Assembly (NCBI GenBank): GCA_947500435.1
Contig: CANMRV010000005.1
Coordinates: forward strand, 310,001 to 374,000
Direction: 5' to 3'
Length of the DNA stretch: 64,000 bases
Source of the DNA: an uncultured Flavobacteriaceae bacterium
Lineage (GTDB): Bacteria; Bacteroidota; Bacteroidia; Flavobacteriales; Flavobacteriaceae
The notes under the pieces are model-generated. The model saw nothing but the letters and a program-made list of their open reading frames with translations. It ran no database searches and was not told the DNA's origin. The translations under genes and the position numbers were made by a program. Positions 49,371 to 57,595 of this stretch are shown in pieces. How positions within the stretch are numbered: position 1 is the first letter of the stretch; each line of letters starts with the position of its first letter.

Positions 49371-49979
49371 ATGAAAACAATTCATCTCATAGTCTTAGTC
49401 CTGCTTGCGTGCACCAGCATTAGCTGCAAAAAAACCTCCGATGCCAAAAGCACTGTCGATACACAAATTGTTATCGATAGTGTTGAGGTATCGAAAAAGG
49501 AACTGGTACTCAATCAAAATGAGGGCAAGTGGTACTATGAAGGACAACCGTTTAATGGATATTCCCTAAAATACCATTCCAATGGGACTTTAGTGGAAAG
49601 ACTTGGTTTTTATAAAGGAAAGCGAGAAGGCATCGCCAAACGTTGGTCCCAAAATGGCGAACTTCAGGTTGAATCACACTATAAACAAAACCGCTTGCAT
49701 GGAAGCTATAAAAGTTGGTGGGAAAACGGAGTACTAGGTTCTGAGGCAACATATTACAATGGAAAACTTAGTGGTGTAGAAAAGAAGTGGTTTTCAACAG
49801 GTCAACTAGCCAAGGAGCGCCGACTGGTTGAAGGTCAGGAAGAAGGATTACAAAAAGCATGGCTAAAAAACGGCACGCTCTATGTCAATTATGAGGCAAA
49901 AAACGGTCGTATTTTTGGAATGCGACGCGCGAATTCATGTTATCAATTAGAAGATGAAACAGTTGTTCAAAGTGAATAG
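49371..49979 (+). CDS. MORN-repeat lipoprotein (YwqK antitoxin-like family)
   Basis: A 202-residue protein with a signal peptide and lipobox (SISC). It contains four or more repeats of the toxin-antitoxin YwqK/MORN type: YYEGQPFNGYSLKYHSNG, YKGKREGIAKRWSQNG, YKQNRLHGSYKSWWENG, YYNGKLSGVEKKWFSTG. Despite the family's name in databases, an antitoxin role is unlikely for an exported lipoprotein. Its last 26 bases overlap the SCO gene start. Confidence 0.8.
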   Translation: MKTIHLIVLVLLACTSISCKKTSDAKSTVDTQIVIDSVEVSKKELVLNQNEGKWYYEGQPFNGYSLKYHSNGTLVERLGFYKGKREGIAKRWSQNGELQVESHYKQNRLHGSYKSWWENGVLGSEATYYNGKLSGVEKKWFSTGQLAKERRLVEGQEEGLQKAWLKNGTLYVNYEAKNGRIFGMRRANSCYQLEDETVVQSE

Positions 49980-50649
49980 GTTTGGCGTATTTCTTATTTT
50001 TTGTTTCGTACTTCTTACAGGTTGTAAACAAGAAAAAAAGAAGGAGCAGGTTGAGGTGGTTGAGACCAGTAGGGTGGAACATCTTCCTTATTATGGTGAC
50101 GCCTCTTTTACGCCCAATTGGTTAACTCCCAATAGTAAAGCCGAGGAACAATTTCATAAGATTCCCGATTTCGAATTAGTGAATCAGTTGGGGGATACCA
50201 TCACGCAAAAAACTTTTGACAACAAAATTTATATTACGGATTTCTTTTTTACCAGCTGCCCAGGTATCTGTTTGAAAATGACAGGTAACATGCTGAAACT
50301 TCAAGAAGAGTTTAGGAATGATGACGAAGTTCTATTTTTGTCCCACTCGGTTACTCCCTCCATAGATTCGGTTTCTGTGCTTAAAGAATATGCAGAGAAG
50401 AATGCTATCATTGCTAATAAATGGCACTTGGTAACAGGTGATAAAACAGAAATTTACAAGCTCGGAAGGAATCAATATTTTGTTGAAAACGATTTGGGAG
50501 TCCCGAAGGATGTGAATGATTTTCTACATACTGAGAATTTCTTACTCGTAGATAATAACAAGCATATTCGTGGCATTTACAATGGTTTGAACAGGGCATC
50601 CATGGCCCAATTGATAACAGATATCAAAACATTGAAAAAAGAGCTCTGA
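49954..50649 (+). CDS. SCO family copper-chaperone/thioredoxin-like protein
   Basis: A 231-residue lipoprotein-like protein with a Cys near residue 23 (VLLTGC). The SCO/PrrC fold has C102-P-G-I-C106 and the copper ligand H192 in FLHTENFLLVD. SCO proteins deliver copper to cytochrome oxidase or act as thiol-disulfide redox proteins. In this operon (with YHYH, MORN and BNR proteins) it may be a copper chaperone for an exported metalloprotein rather than for oxidase. Confidence 0.9.
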   Translation: MKQLFKVNRFGVFLIFCFVLLTGCKQEKKKEQVEVVETSRVEHLPYYGDASFTPNWLTPNSKAEEQFHKIPDFELVNQLGDTITQKTFDNKIYITDFFFTSCPGICLKMTGNMLKLQEEFRNDDEVLFLSHSVTPSIDSVSVLKEYAEKNAIIANKWHLVTGDKTEIYKLGRNQYFVENDLGVPKDVNDFLHTENFLLVDNNKHIRGIYNGLNRASMAQLITDIKTLKKEL

Positions 50650-50669
50650 TTTTTATGCTACTTTTGAGT

Positions 50670-51695
50670 ATGCGTAAATTCCTATTACTTTTTATTGTTT
50701 TCTCTGTGTTTTCTTGTGTTGAAGAAGAAAACAGACTTCCGTTTACATCCGTAGAAATTGAACCTATTTATGAAGATACGCTGAGTATTCGCGCGATTGA
50801 TATTGTTGGAAACACCTTGCGGTATGCTGCGAACAAAGGAACTTTTGGAAATATAGATTTGCGAACTGGAAAGATTATGGAAGGCATTCAAAAATACCAC
50901 ACCAGTATTCCGGAGTTTAGGGCCATAACGCATTCTTCAACCGACTTTTTTATGCTTTCCGTGGGAAATCCTGCTTTACTTTATAAAACGGGAGAAGAAG
51001 GGAAAATGGAGTTGGTTTATATGGAAGAAGGTGATGGCGTTTTCTATGATTCCATGACCTTTTGGGATGACCAAGAAGGAATAGCAATAGGAGATACTGT
51101 TGATGGCTGTTTTTCAATAATTATAACTAGGGATGGAGGGAATACTTGGAACAAGCTATCTTGTAATATACTTCCTGAAATGATTGAAGGTGAAGGTGCA
51201 TTTGCTGCTAGTGATACCAATATTAAAACGATTGGAAACAAAACCTGGGTTGCCACAACCAAACGCATCTTATTTTCTCCGGATAAGGGAAAAACCTGGG
51301 AAGCCTTTAAAACACCAATTCTAAATAAAGGAGAAGCGGAAGGAATTTATTCCATCGATTTCTGGACAGATTATCTTGGAGTTGCTGTTGGAGGGGATTA
51401 TACCAATCCTGAGGGTAATACTTCGAATAAAGCTATTACCATTGATGGCGGAAAAACATGGACGTTAATTGCTGATGGTCAAGAGCCATCTTATAAAAGT
51501 TGCGTGCAGTTTGTTCCTAATTCCAGTGGAAAGGAAATTGTCGCTCTTGGATTTACAGGAATATCCTATTCCAGTGATATCGGTAAAACTTGGAAAAAAC
51601 TCTCAGACGAATCATTTTATACCATTCGCTTTTTAAATGATTCCATTGCCTATGCTGCTGGGAAGAATCGGATAGCGAAGTTGACATTTAGATAG
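50670..51695 (+). CDS. YCF48/BNR-type beta-propeller lipoprotein
   Basis: A 341-residue secreted lipoprotein from the Met at 50670 (MRKFLLLFIVFSVFSC); the Met at 50655 is an alternative. Repeats of the BNR/YCF48 pattern occur: TRDGGNTWNKLSC, SPDKGKTWEAFKT, IDGGKTWTLIADG, SSDIGKTWKKLSD. These propellers bind glycans or proteins and appear in photosystem-assembly and oxidoreductase-like proteins. It is the last gene of the P3 operon. Its stop lies 1 base before a palindromic repeat. Confidence 0.83.
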   Translation: MRKFLLLFIVFSVFSCVEEENRLPFTSVEIEPIYEDTLSIRAIDIVGNTLRYAANKGTFGNIDLRTGKIMEGIQKYHTSIPEFRAITHSSTDFFMLSVGNPALLYKTGEEGKMELVYMEEGDGVFYDSMTFWDDQEGIAIGDTVDGCFSIIITRDGGNTWNKLSCNILPEMIEGEGAFAASDTNIKTIGNKTWVATTKRILFSPDKGKTWEAFKTPILNKGEAEGIYSIDFWTDYLGVAVGGDYTNPEGNTSNKAITIDGGKTWTLIADGQEPSYKSCVQFVPNSSGKEIVALGFTGISYSSDIGKTWKKLSDESFYTIRFLNDSIAYAAGKNRIAKLTFR

Positions 51696-51696
51696 A

Positions 51697-51807
51697 CTGT
51701 CATTTCGAGCCCCTCGACAAGCTCGGGATAAACTACGTCGAGAACCTAGGAACACCAAAGAATGTAGTTCTCGATTAGTTGTCCTTCGACTGCGCTCAGG
51801 ATGACAG
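51697..51807. repeat. Dispersed palindromic repeat, long intergenic copy
   Basis: Starts CTGTCATTTCGAGC and ends CAGGATGACAG; the same family as the copies at 25330 and 41558, with a longer middle. It lies between convergent genes. Confidence 0.85.
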
Positions 51808-51817
51808 TTCAATTGAC

Positions 51818-52171
51818 TTATACGTTGACAACCACGTAACCTCTTCCTTTTTTCTTATACCAAATACCTTTGTACTTGTACACTTTTCTTCCATTACGAA
51901 GTTTAACCACTTTATTTCCTCTGGGTAAATGTCTTATTTGAACGCCTAAAGGAGCGGCACATACAACAAATCGTTTTCCTTGAGGTTTGTACCAAACGCC
52001 ATCTGAGAAGTGAAACCTCACTTTGTTATGGACAACTACTTTTGGCTTATGGACTTTGGTAACGATAGTACCATGTTTGGGATACACTTTAACTACTTTT
52101 CGCTGTGCAGTAGCAGATGATACCATTCCGAATATCAACATAAGGACGAACACTAATTTTAAATTTTTCAT
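51818..52171 (-). CDS. DUF6515-like small secreted basic protein
   Basis: A 117-residue secreted protein with a signal (MKNLKLVFVLMLIFGMVSSA). The mature part is rich in Lys, Val and aromatic residues, with VRFHFSDGVWYKPQGKRFVV and VYKYKGIWYKKKGRGYVVV, two YxxGxWYKxxGxxYVVV-type units as in DUF6515. No function is known. The ATAG-type promoter of the second ECF system lies directly upstream (52199-52230), so it is a likely regulon member. Confidence 0.7.
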   Translation of the reverse strand: MKNLKLVFVLMLIFGMVSSATAQRKVVKVYPKHGTIVTKVHKPKVVVHNKVRFHFSDGVWYKPQGKRFVVCAAPLGVQIRHLPRGNKVVKLRNGRKVYKYKGIWYKKKGRGYVVVNV

Positions 52172-52198
52172 AGGTTTAAAATTTAAGGGTTATACCTT

Positions 52199-52230
52199 TT
52201 TGACTTTCGATTTGGAATAGGGTTTAATGC
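52199..52230 (-). promoter_or_regulatory. ECF promoter S3 (GCATTAAACC / AGTCAAA) before the DUF6515 gene
   Basis: On the minus strand GCATTAAACC, 15 bases, then AGTCAAA. The same words and spacing occur at 53837-53868 and (ATTAAACC) at 53245-53274. Start codon 27 bases downstream. Confidence 0.75.
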
Positions 52231-52256
52231 AAAAAGAGGCCAAAAGGCCCCTTTTT
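52231..52256 (-). terminator. Terminator of the second ECF operon
   Basis: AAAAAG-A-GGCC, loop AAAA, GGCC-C-CTTTTT. Between the CpxP-like gene end and the DUF6515 promoter; T-run on the minus strand. Confidence 0.75.
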
Positions 52257-52278
52257 TAGGTATTTCATCGAAAAGTAA

Positions 52279-52731
52279 TTATCTAAATCCTCCACCACCT
52301 CTTTTTTGCCGGTATTGCTTAATGAGTTGCCTTTTGAACTCTTCTTCAGAGCGCAGTAACAAGAGTGTTTTCTTTGATGAGATAACGCCACTTACTTTTT
52401 TAAGAAAAGCTTTGTCGAGTGCTTCTTCTTCATCTTCAAAGCTGATATATTTTTCTAATAGGTCTGCCGCTTCTTTTTCTGAAAGTTCATCAGCACTTTT
52501 GATTTTCGCGCGTATCTGGGTACGCTCTTTTCGGCGCAGTGCTTCCCTGTTCTCCTGGTACTCGTTATAAATAGGCCAAAAAGCTTGGGCTTCGGTACTA
52601 GATAAATCAAGCTTCTCCGTTATAAAGGCGACTTTGAGTGATTTTATCTTTTCACGGTCGGTCTTTCGTTGCCCATAAAAATTGGAAGAAACGGCCAGAA
52701 AGGCAATAAGTAAAAGTAACTTCTTATTCAT
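52279..52731 (-). CDS. CpxP/Spy-like periplasmic protein
   Basis: A 150-residue protein with a signal peptide (MNKKLLLLIAFLAVSSNFYG) followed by a charged helical LTxxQ/Spy-type domain: KVAFITEKLDLSSTEAQAFWPIYNEYQ, later ISSKKTLLLLRSEEEFKRQLIKQ and a Gly-rich end (GGGGFR). It overlaps the upstream anti-sigma-like gene by 8 bases. It plays the same part here as the gene at 43898 does in the first module: a likely envelope sensor. Confidence 0.75.
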   Translation of the reverse strand: MNKKLLLLIAFLAVSSNFYGQRKTDREKIKSLKVAFITEKLDLSSTEAQAFWPIYNEYQENREALRRKERTQIRAKIKSADELSEKEAADLLEKYISFEDEEEALDKAFLKKVSGVISSKKTLLLLRSEEEFKRQLIKQYRQKRGGGGFR

Positions 52732-53236
52732 AATCTACAAGGTTTAGGTCTTCGATGGTGTCGACATTATCATTTAAATAATCGATTACATTTTCTTCAT
52801 CGAATTGATTTTCTAATATATCATTGATTTCCAACTCGTCCACGGGCAGTAATTCAGCAATCTCATAGGTGGTCAATCCTAGTTCAATGGACTCAAAATA
52901 ATTTTCAATGTCCGTACTGGCCAAATCTTCAAAGCTGATTTCTTGTTGAAAGTTCCAATTGAGTCCAAAGAAAACTATTAAAATTGCCGCTATTGATGCT
53001 GCAGCGATGTAATATTCCTTCCATGGATTTAACTGAACGACTTTCGTTTCCTCAGGATTTAGTTTTTCTTGAATTTTTTTATGCAGTCCATTAAAATAAT
53101 TCTCAGGAACCACAAAACCGTCTTCCATGGGTAAATTGCCCTTTTCTTGGTTCAATTTATCCATGAGTCCGTCCGTAAAGTTCTCAAAGTAACCTTCGGG
53201 TGTTTTAAACGGATTCTTTTTATTTGACGCTTCCAT
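52724..53236 (-). CDS. Probable anti-sigma factor with one membrane helix
   Basis: A 170-residue protein. The soluble N-terminal part (NPFKTPEGYFENFTDGLMDKL, VPENYFNGLHKKIQEKL) is followed by one membrane helix near residue 75-92 (YYIAAASIAAILIVFFGL) and a periplasmic acidic tail rich in Asp and Glu. The twin PEGYFENF/PENYFNGL units recur in Bacteroidota ECF partners. Its promoter copy (53245-53274) overlaps the sigma stop region. Confidence 0.72.
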   Translation of the reverse strand: MEASNKKNPFKTPEGYFENFTDGLMDKLNQEKGNLPMEDGFVVPENYFNGLHKKIQEKLNPEETKVVQLNPWKEYYIAAASIAAILIVFFGLNWNFQQEISFEDLASTDIENYFESIELGLTTYEIAELLPVDELEINDILENQFDEENVIDYLNDNVDTIEDLNLVDYE

Positions 53237-53244
53237 TACTTGTG

Positions 53245-53274
53245 TTTGACTATCAATACTTTAAAAGGTTTAAT
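53245..53274 (-). promoter_or_regulatory. ECF promoter S2 (ATTAAACC / AGTCAAA) before the anti-sigma gene
   Basis: On the minus strand ATTAAACC, 15 bases, then AGTCAAA, with only 8 bases to the ATG at 53236. The message would be nearly leaderless. It overlaps the sigma stop codon, so the two genes can be transcribed together or separately. Confidence 0.68.
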
Positions 53275-53812
53275 CGTCTTTCAAATACGCTTCTATTTTT
53301 TTGGTTGCCAGATGGTACGAAGCTTTCAATCCTCCAACAGAAGTTTCCAGAATTTCCGAGATTTCCTCATATTTCAATTCTTGAAAATACTTCATGTTAA
53401 AAATCAATTTCTGCTTTTCAGGTAAAGTCGCAATTGCTTTTTGCAATTTTAATTGAATTTCATCTCCCTCAAAATACACATCTGCCTCCAGATTATTTAA
53501 TAGCTGGTTTTGTAATTCTTCATTACCGATACCTTGTTTTTTCGATTTGGTCTTCAAAAGACTTAGTGCTTCATTAGTCGCAATACGATACATCCATGAA
53601 TACAATTTACTATCCCCTTTGAATCCATCTATATTTCGATAAACTTTTATAAAGGTATTTTGCAGCACATCATCAGCATCATCATGATTCAACACAATCC
53701 TACGGATATGCCAATAAAGCCTTTCTTTATAGGTGTTCACCAACACCCCAAAGGCCTTAGCTTGGGCATTCGGGTCTTTTAACTGATCTACTAAATTTGC
53801 TTCAGCTATCAA
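53270..53812 (-). CDS. ECF RNA polymerase sigma factor (sigma-2 of this window)
   Basis: A 180-residue sigma factor. Region 2 has HDDADDVLQNTFIKVYRNIDGFKGDSKLYSWMYRIATNEALSLL and region 4 has LPEKQKLIFNMKYFQELKYEEISEILETSVGGLKASYHLATKKIEAYL. The start MIAEANLVDQ is at 53812. It is followed by anti-sigma-like and CpxP-like genes, like the sigma gene at 42922. A conserved promoter word precedes it, the next gene and the DUF6515 gene, indicating autoregulation. Confidence 0.92.
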   Translation of the reverse strand: MIAEANLVDQLKDPNAQAKAFGVLVNTYKERLYWHIRRIVLNHDDADDVLQNTFIKVYRNIDGFKGDSKLYSWMYRIATNEALSLLKTKSKKQGIGNEELQNQLLNNLEADVYFEGDEIQLKLQKAIATLPEKQKLIFNMKYFQELKYEEISEILETSVGGLKASYHLATKKIEAYLKDD

Positions 53813-53836
53813 TAGTTGTTAGTTTGAATTCTAAGC

Positions 53837-53868
53837 TTTGACTCTAAAGTTACGGAAAGGTTTAATGC
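53837..53868 (-). promoter_or_regulatory. ECF promoter S1 (GCATTAAACC / AGTCAAA) before the sigma-2 gene
   Basis: On the minus strand GCATTAAACC, 15 bases, AGTCAAA; start codon 24 bases downstream at 53812. It matches S2 and S3 in words and spacing, and so looks autoregulatory. Confidence 0.75.
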
Positions 53869-53869
53869 A

Positions 53870-55693
53870 CTAGGTCATGGACTGCATCTCCACCAACTTT
53901 TTATAAGTGCCATTTTTGGACAATAGTTCTTCGTGAGAACCTTGCTCAACAATTTCACCCTTTTGAAGTACAACAATGGTGTTTGCATTTTGTATGGTTG
54001 ATAGGCGGTGAGCGATTACTATTGAGGTACGATTACGCATCATTTTTTCTAAGGCATCTTGCACCAAACGTTCGCCTTCCGTGTCTAAGGCTGAAGTAGC
54101 CTCATCTAAAATCATGATTGGGGGATTCTTTAAAACGGCCCTAGCAATAGAAAGACGTTGCTTTTGTCCACCACTTAATTTATTACCACTGTCGCCAATA
54201 TTGGTATTATAACCTTCAGGCAATTCGGAAATGAATTCATGCGCATTGGCAATCTTCGCTGCTTCAATAATTTCTTCTTCGGAGGCGTTTTCTTTTCCTA
54301 ATCCGATATTGTTTTTGACGGTGTCATTGAATAAGATGGAATCTTGAGTAACCAATCCCATAAGGTCTCTAAGGGATTTTTTGGTCATGTCTTTTATGTT
54401 GACGCCATCAATTTCGATTGTTCCATCATTCACATCGTAAAAACGGGTTGCTAGATTAGCAATGGTACTTTTACCGCTTCCTGATTGACCAACAAGAGCT
54501 ACGGAATGACCCTTAGGGACTTTGAGGTTGAAGTTTTTCAAGACATAATCATCTTCATATTTGAAGGAGATATCTTTTAATTCAATTTCTGAATCAAAAT
54601 CCGCTTTGTCAATCGCATTCTCAACTTCTGAAATCGGATTTTCAGTTTCGAGAATTTCTAAGACACGTTCTGCGGCGGCATTTCCTTTTTTAACCCCATA
54701 AGAGGCTTTGCTAATTGATTTTGCCGGAGTTAGGATGTTATAAGACAATGCCATATAGGCAATAAAAGACGCTGCGTCCAAAGTTTCTTCTACAACAACC
54801 ATTTTTCCTCCAAACCAAAGGAGGACTCCGATAACTAATATCCCCAAGAATTCCCCAGTAGGAGAGGCTAGGTTCTGACGATTTAAAAGTGTATTACTAA
54901 AATCAAAAAAACGTTTTGTAGAGCTTGAAAAGGTTTTGTAGAATTTTGATTCTGCATTAAATGCCTTAACTACCCGCAATCCTCCCAAAGTTTCTTCTAC
55001 AATGGAAAGAAAATTCCCTTGTTCTTTCTGTACGTCATCGGATTGTTTTTTCAAAGATTTTCCAATCCATGAAATGATACCACCGGCAATAGGAATAAAA
55101 ATAAAAACGAAAAGTGTCAACTTTCCACTAATGCCGAACATAATGAGCATTGTAAAAAGTATGGTCAATGGTTCACGTACTATCAATTCTAATATGGATA
55201 GAAAAGAATGCTGAATTTCTAATACATCGGAAGTTATTCTGGCAATCACATCTCCTTTTCGCTTCTCAGAATAATATGAAATGGGAAGCTCTGTAATCTT
55301 TTCATACATCTGATTACGAATGTCTTTTAGAACACCATTCCGAAGAAAGGTGATGAAATACATCGCTAGATAATTAAAAAGGTTTTTTAGTAAAAAGAGT
55401 ACTAATACTAGACCTATTACCAAAACCAGACCTTTCATTTTATCATCCCCAGCATACTGTGTGACATGGTAACCAAGAGAATCCATAATATAATCCTTGG
55501 CATTGCCTAGTCCAGTAAATTCTGGAAGTTCAGTTATAGGCTTGTCCTTTCCGAATAATACATTCAACATCGGAATCAAAGCAGCAAAAGACAGTGCACT
55601 GAAAAGGGCATACAGAACATTAAAAAAAATATTCAGATAACCATATTTAGAATATGGTTTCGCAAAGCGAAGAATTTTTTTAAAATAGTCCAT
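53870..55693 (-). CDS. ABC transporter, fused permease and ATPase (MsbA-like exporter)
   Basis: A 607-residue half-transporter that would dimerise in the inner membrane. Six membrane helices in residues about 15-320 are followed by the nucleotide-binding domain: VGQSGSGKST (Walker A), LSGGQKQRLSIARA (signature), MILDEATSALD (Walker B) and IAHRLSTIQNAN (H-loop). It resembles MsbA-type lipid flippases or multidrug exporters. It is monocistronic; a 162-base gap precedes it. Confidence 0.92.
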   Translation of the reverse strand: MDYFKKILRFAKPYSKYGYLNIFFNVLYALFSALSFAALIPMLNVLFGKDKPITELPEFTGLGNAKDYIMDSLGYHVTQYAGDDKMKGLVLVIGLVLVLFLLKNLFNYLAMYFITFLRNGVLKDIRNQMYEKITELPISYYSEKRKGDVIARITSDVLEIQHSFLSILELIVREPLTILFTMLIMFGISGKLTLFVFIFIPIAGGIISWIGKSLKKQSDDVQKEQGNFLSIVEETLGGLRVVKAFNAESKFYKTFSSSTKRFFDFSNTLLNRQNLASPTGEFLGILVIGVLLWFGGKMVVVEETLDAASFIAYMALSYNILTPAKSISKASYGVKKGNAAAERVLEILETENPISEVENAIDKADFDSEIELKDISFKYEDDYVLKNFNLKVPKGHSVALVGQSGSGKSTIANLATRFYDVNDGTIEIDGVNIKDMTKKSLRDLMGLVTQDSILFNDTVKNNIGLGKENASEEEIIEAAKIANAHEFISELPEGYNTNIGDSGNKLSGGQKQRLSIARAVLKNPPIMILDEATSALDTEGERLVQDALEKMMRNRTSIVIAHRLSTIQNANTIVVLQKGEIVEQGSHEELLSKNGTYKKLVEMQSMT

Positions 55694-55779
55694 TGAATTT
55701 ATACTTGAAACTTTTTATTACCTACAAAAACATCATTTTGCACTCTAATTTCACCTTTTTTTCCTTTCGTAGCGGTGCT

Positions 55780-55802
55780 ATGAAACTCAAAAAAGGTTTC
55801 AT
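55780..55802. repeat. Small hairpin between the ABC exporter and phosphohexomutase genes
   Basis: ATGAAAC (55780-55786) and GTTTCAT (55796-55802), loop of 9; a perfect AAAAGCATGCTTTT palindrome lies at 55811-55824. Neither has a T-run suited to a simple terminator. Confidence 0.35.
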
Positions 55803-55856
55803 TACAGCACAAAAGCATGCTTTTTCGCTTGAATAAAAGTATCAAGAATAAATTCA

Positions 55857-57566
55857 TTAACTCAGTTGGAGTTCCGAAAGGATGGTTTGAATCTTTGTAT
55901 CAAGCTCTGCACTTACGGTATTGAAATCTTCAGCTTTCTCTAGTTTAGTGTTCGTGGTGATATAAAATTTCACTTTCGGTTCTGTTCCACTAGGTCTTGC
56001 GGCAACTCGAGTCCCATCCTCGGTTTCATAAATCAAAACATTTGATTTTGGTAAATCGATGGTTTTTTCTTCTCCGGATATTACATTCGTCGCAATGGAA
56101 GTATTGTAATCCTCAATCCATTTTACTTTCGAACCAGCTACTGATTCAACAGGATTTTCTTTAAAATCCTTCAACATCTGCTTGATCTCTTCTGCGCCGC
56201 TCATGCCTTTTTTTGTTAAGGCAACTAAATGTTCTTTGTAAAAACCATAATCAACATAGCAATCAATCAAATCTTTATAGAAAGAACTTCCGTTGGCTTT
56301 TGCTTGTGCAGCAATTTCACAGGCCAATAGGGTAGAGGTTACCGCATCTTTATCACGGACAAAATCTCCGACCATATAACCGAAACTTTCTTCACCACCA
56401 CCAACAAATTTCGATTGCGGGAAGTCTTTTATCATTTTGCCAATCCATTTGAATCCCGTTAAAGCGGTTTTGAATTCTACGCCGTATGCTTTTGCCATGG
56501 TTTCCATCATTGGAGTGGAAACGATTGTTGTAGCAATAAACTCATTCCCTTGGAATCCTTTTTCTTTTTGTTTTTCTAAAAGGAATTTGGTCATCAAGAC
56601 CATAGCTTGATTGCCGTTTACGATTTCCATCTTACCGTCTAGGTTGCGAACCGCAATACCTAAGCGGTCGCTATCAGGGTCAGTACCAACTACCATATCC
56701 GCTCCAATCTCCTCGGCTTTTGCAACCGCCATTGATAAGGCTTCTGGCTCTTCAGGGTTTGGGGATTTCACGGTGGGGAAATCTCCATCAGGTTTTGCTT
56801 GCTCTTCAATGACAGTAACATTACTATAACCCGCACGTTTTAATACTTCTGGGATTGCCGTAATTGAAGTTCCATGTAGGGAAGTAAACACGATTTTAAA
56901 ATCATCTTTACCAGCTGCACCAAAGCTTCCTTTCTCAACAGATTGTGTTATGAAGGCTTCATCAACAGCTGCATCTATAATTTCAATCAAACTATCATCC
57001 GAAGAAAAATTAATATCCTCAAAGGAAAGTGAATTGATTTCTGAAATGATTTCACCGTCTTGCGGAGGGACGATTTGTCCGCCATCCGTCCAGTATACTT
57101 TATATCCATTATACTCTGGCGGGTTATGAGAAGCTGTTAAAACAATACCTGCATGACAACTCAAATGTCGTACTGCGAATGACAACTCGGGAGTCGTACG
57201 TAATTCTGAAAAGAGAAAGACTTTGATTCCGTTGGCTGCAAAAACCTCTGCAACGGTTCTTGCGAGCGTATCACTATTGTGTCTACAATCGTATGCGATT
57301 ACTACTTTTATTTCTTCCTCAGTATAGGTTTTTCTAAGGTAATTACTTAAACCTTGGGTGCTTTTCCCTAAAGTATATTTATTGATACGATTGGTGCCAG
57401 CACCCATCATTCCGCGCATTCCGCCTGTACCAAATTCCATATCCTTATAGAAACGGTCTTTTAGTTCTTCGGTATTTGCATCAATAAGATTTTGGACTTC
57501 TTTTTTTACGTCATCATCGAAAAAATCAGTTAGCCAACTTTTGGCGGTTTCTAGAATGGAATCCAT
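55857..57566 (-). CDS. Phosphohexomutase (phosphoglucomutase/phosphomannomutase family)
   Basis: Interconverts hexose 1- and 6-phosphates for glycan precursor synthesis. At 569 residues it belongs to the long alpha-D-phosphohexomutase group. The phosphoserine loop is TASHNPPEYNGYK, the Mg loop GTDPDSDRLGIAV, the sugar loop GGGEESFGYMVGD and the phosphate-binding loop RPSGTEPKVKFY. The glycosyltransferase gene downstream (57596) is on the same strand with a 29-base gap. Confidence 0.95.
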   Translation of the reverse strand: MDSILETAKSWLTDFFDDDVKKEVQNLIDANTEELKDRFYKDMEFGTGGMRGMMGAGTNRINKYTLGKSTQGLSNYLRKTYTEEEIKVVIAYDCRHNSDTLARTVAEVFAANGIKVFLFSELRTTPELSFAVRHLSCHAGIVLTASHNPPEYNGYKVYWTDGGQIVPPQDGEIISEINSLSFEDINFSSDDSLIEIIDAAVDEAFITQSVEKGSFGAAGKDDFKIVFTSLHGTSITAIPEVLKRAGYSNVTVIEEQAKPDGDFPTVKSPNPEEPEALSMAVAKAEEIGADMVVGTDPDSDRLGIAVRNLDGKMEIVNGNQAMVLMTKFLLEKQKEKGFQGNEFIATTIVSTPMMETMAKAYGVEFKTALTGFKWIGKMIKDFPQSKFVGGGEESFGYMVGDFVRDKDAVTSTLLACEIAAQAKANGSSFYKDLIDCYVDYGFYKEHLVALTKKGMSGAEEIKQMLKDFKENPVESVAGSKVKWIEDYNTSIATNVISGEEKTIDLPKSNVLIYETEDGTRVAARPSGTEPKVKFYITTNTKLEKAEDFNTVSAELDTKIQTILSELQLS

Positions 57567-57595
57567 ATAAATTTATTGTGTATAAGCCTACAAAT

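Noticed and set aside
49371..49979. Toxin-antitoxin system from the MORN/YwqK name
   Set aside because: The protein is an exported lipoprotein in an envelope operon and no toxin gene is adjacent.
55811..55824. AAAAGCATGCTTTT palindrome as an operator
   Set aside because: Short AT-rich palindromes are expected by chance here and no regulator or promoter word is near.
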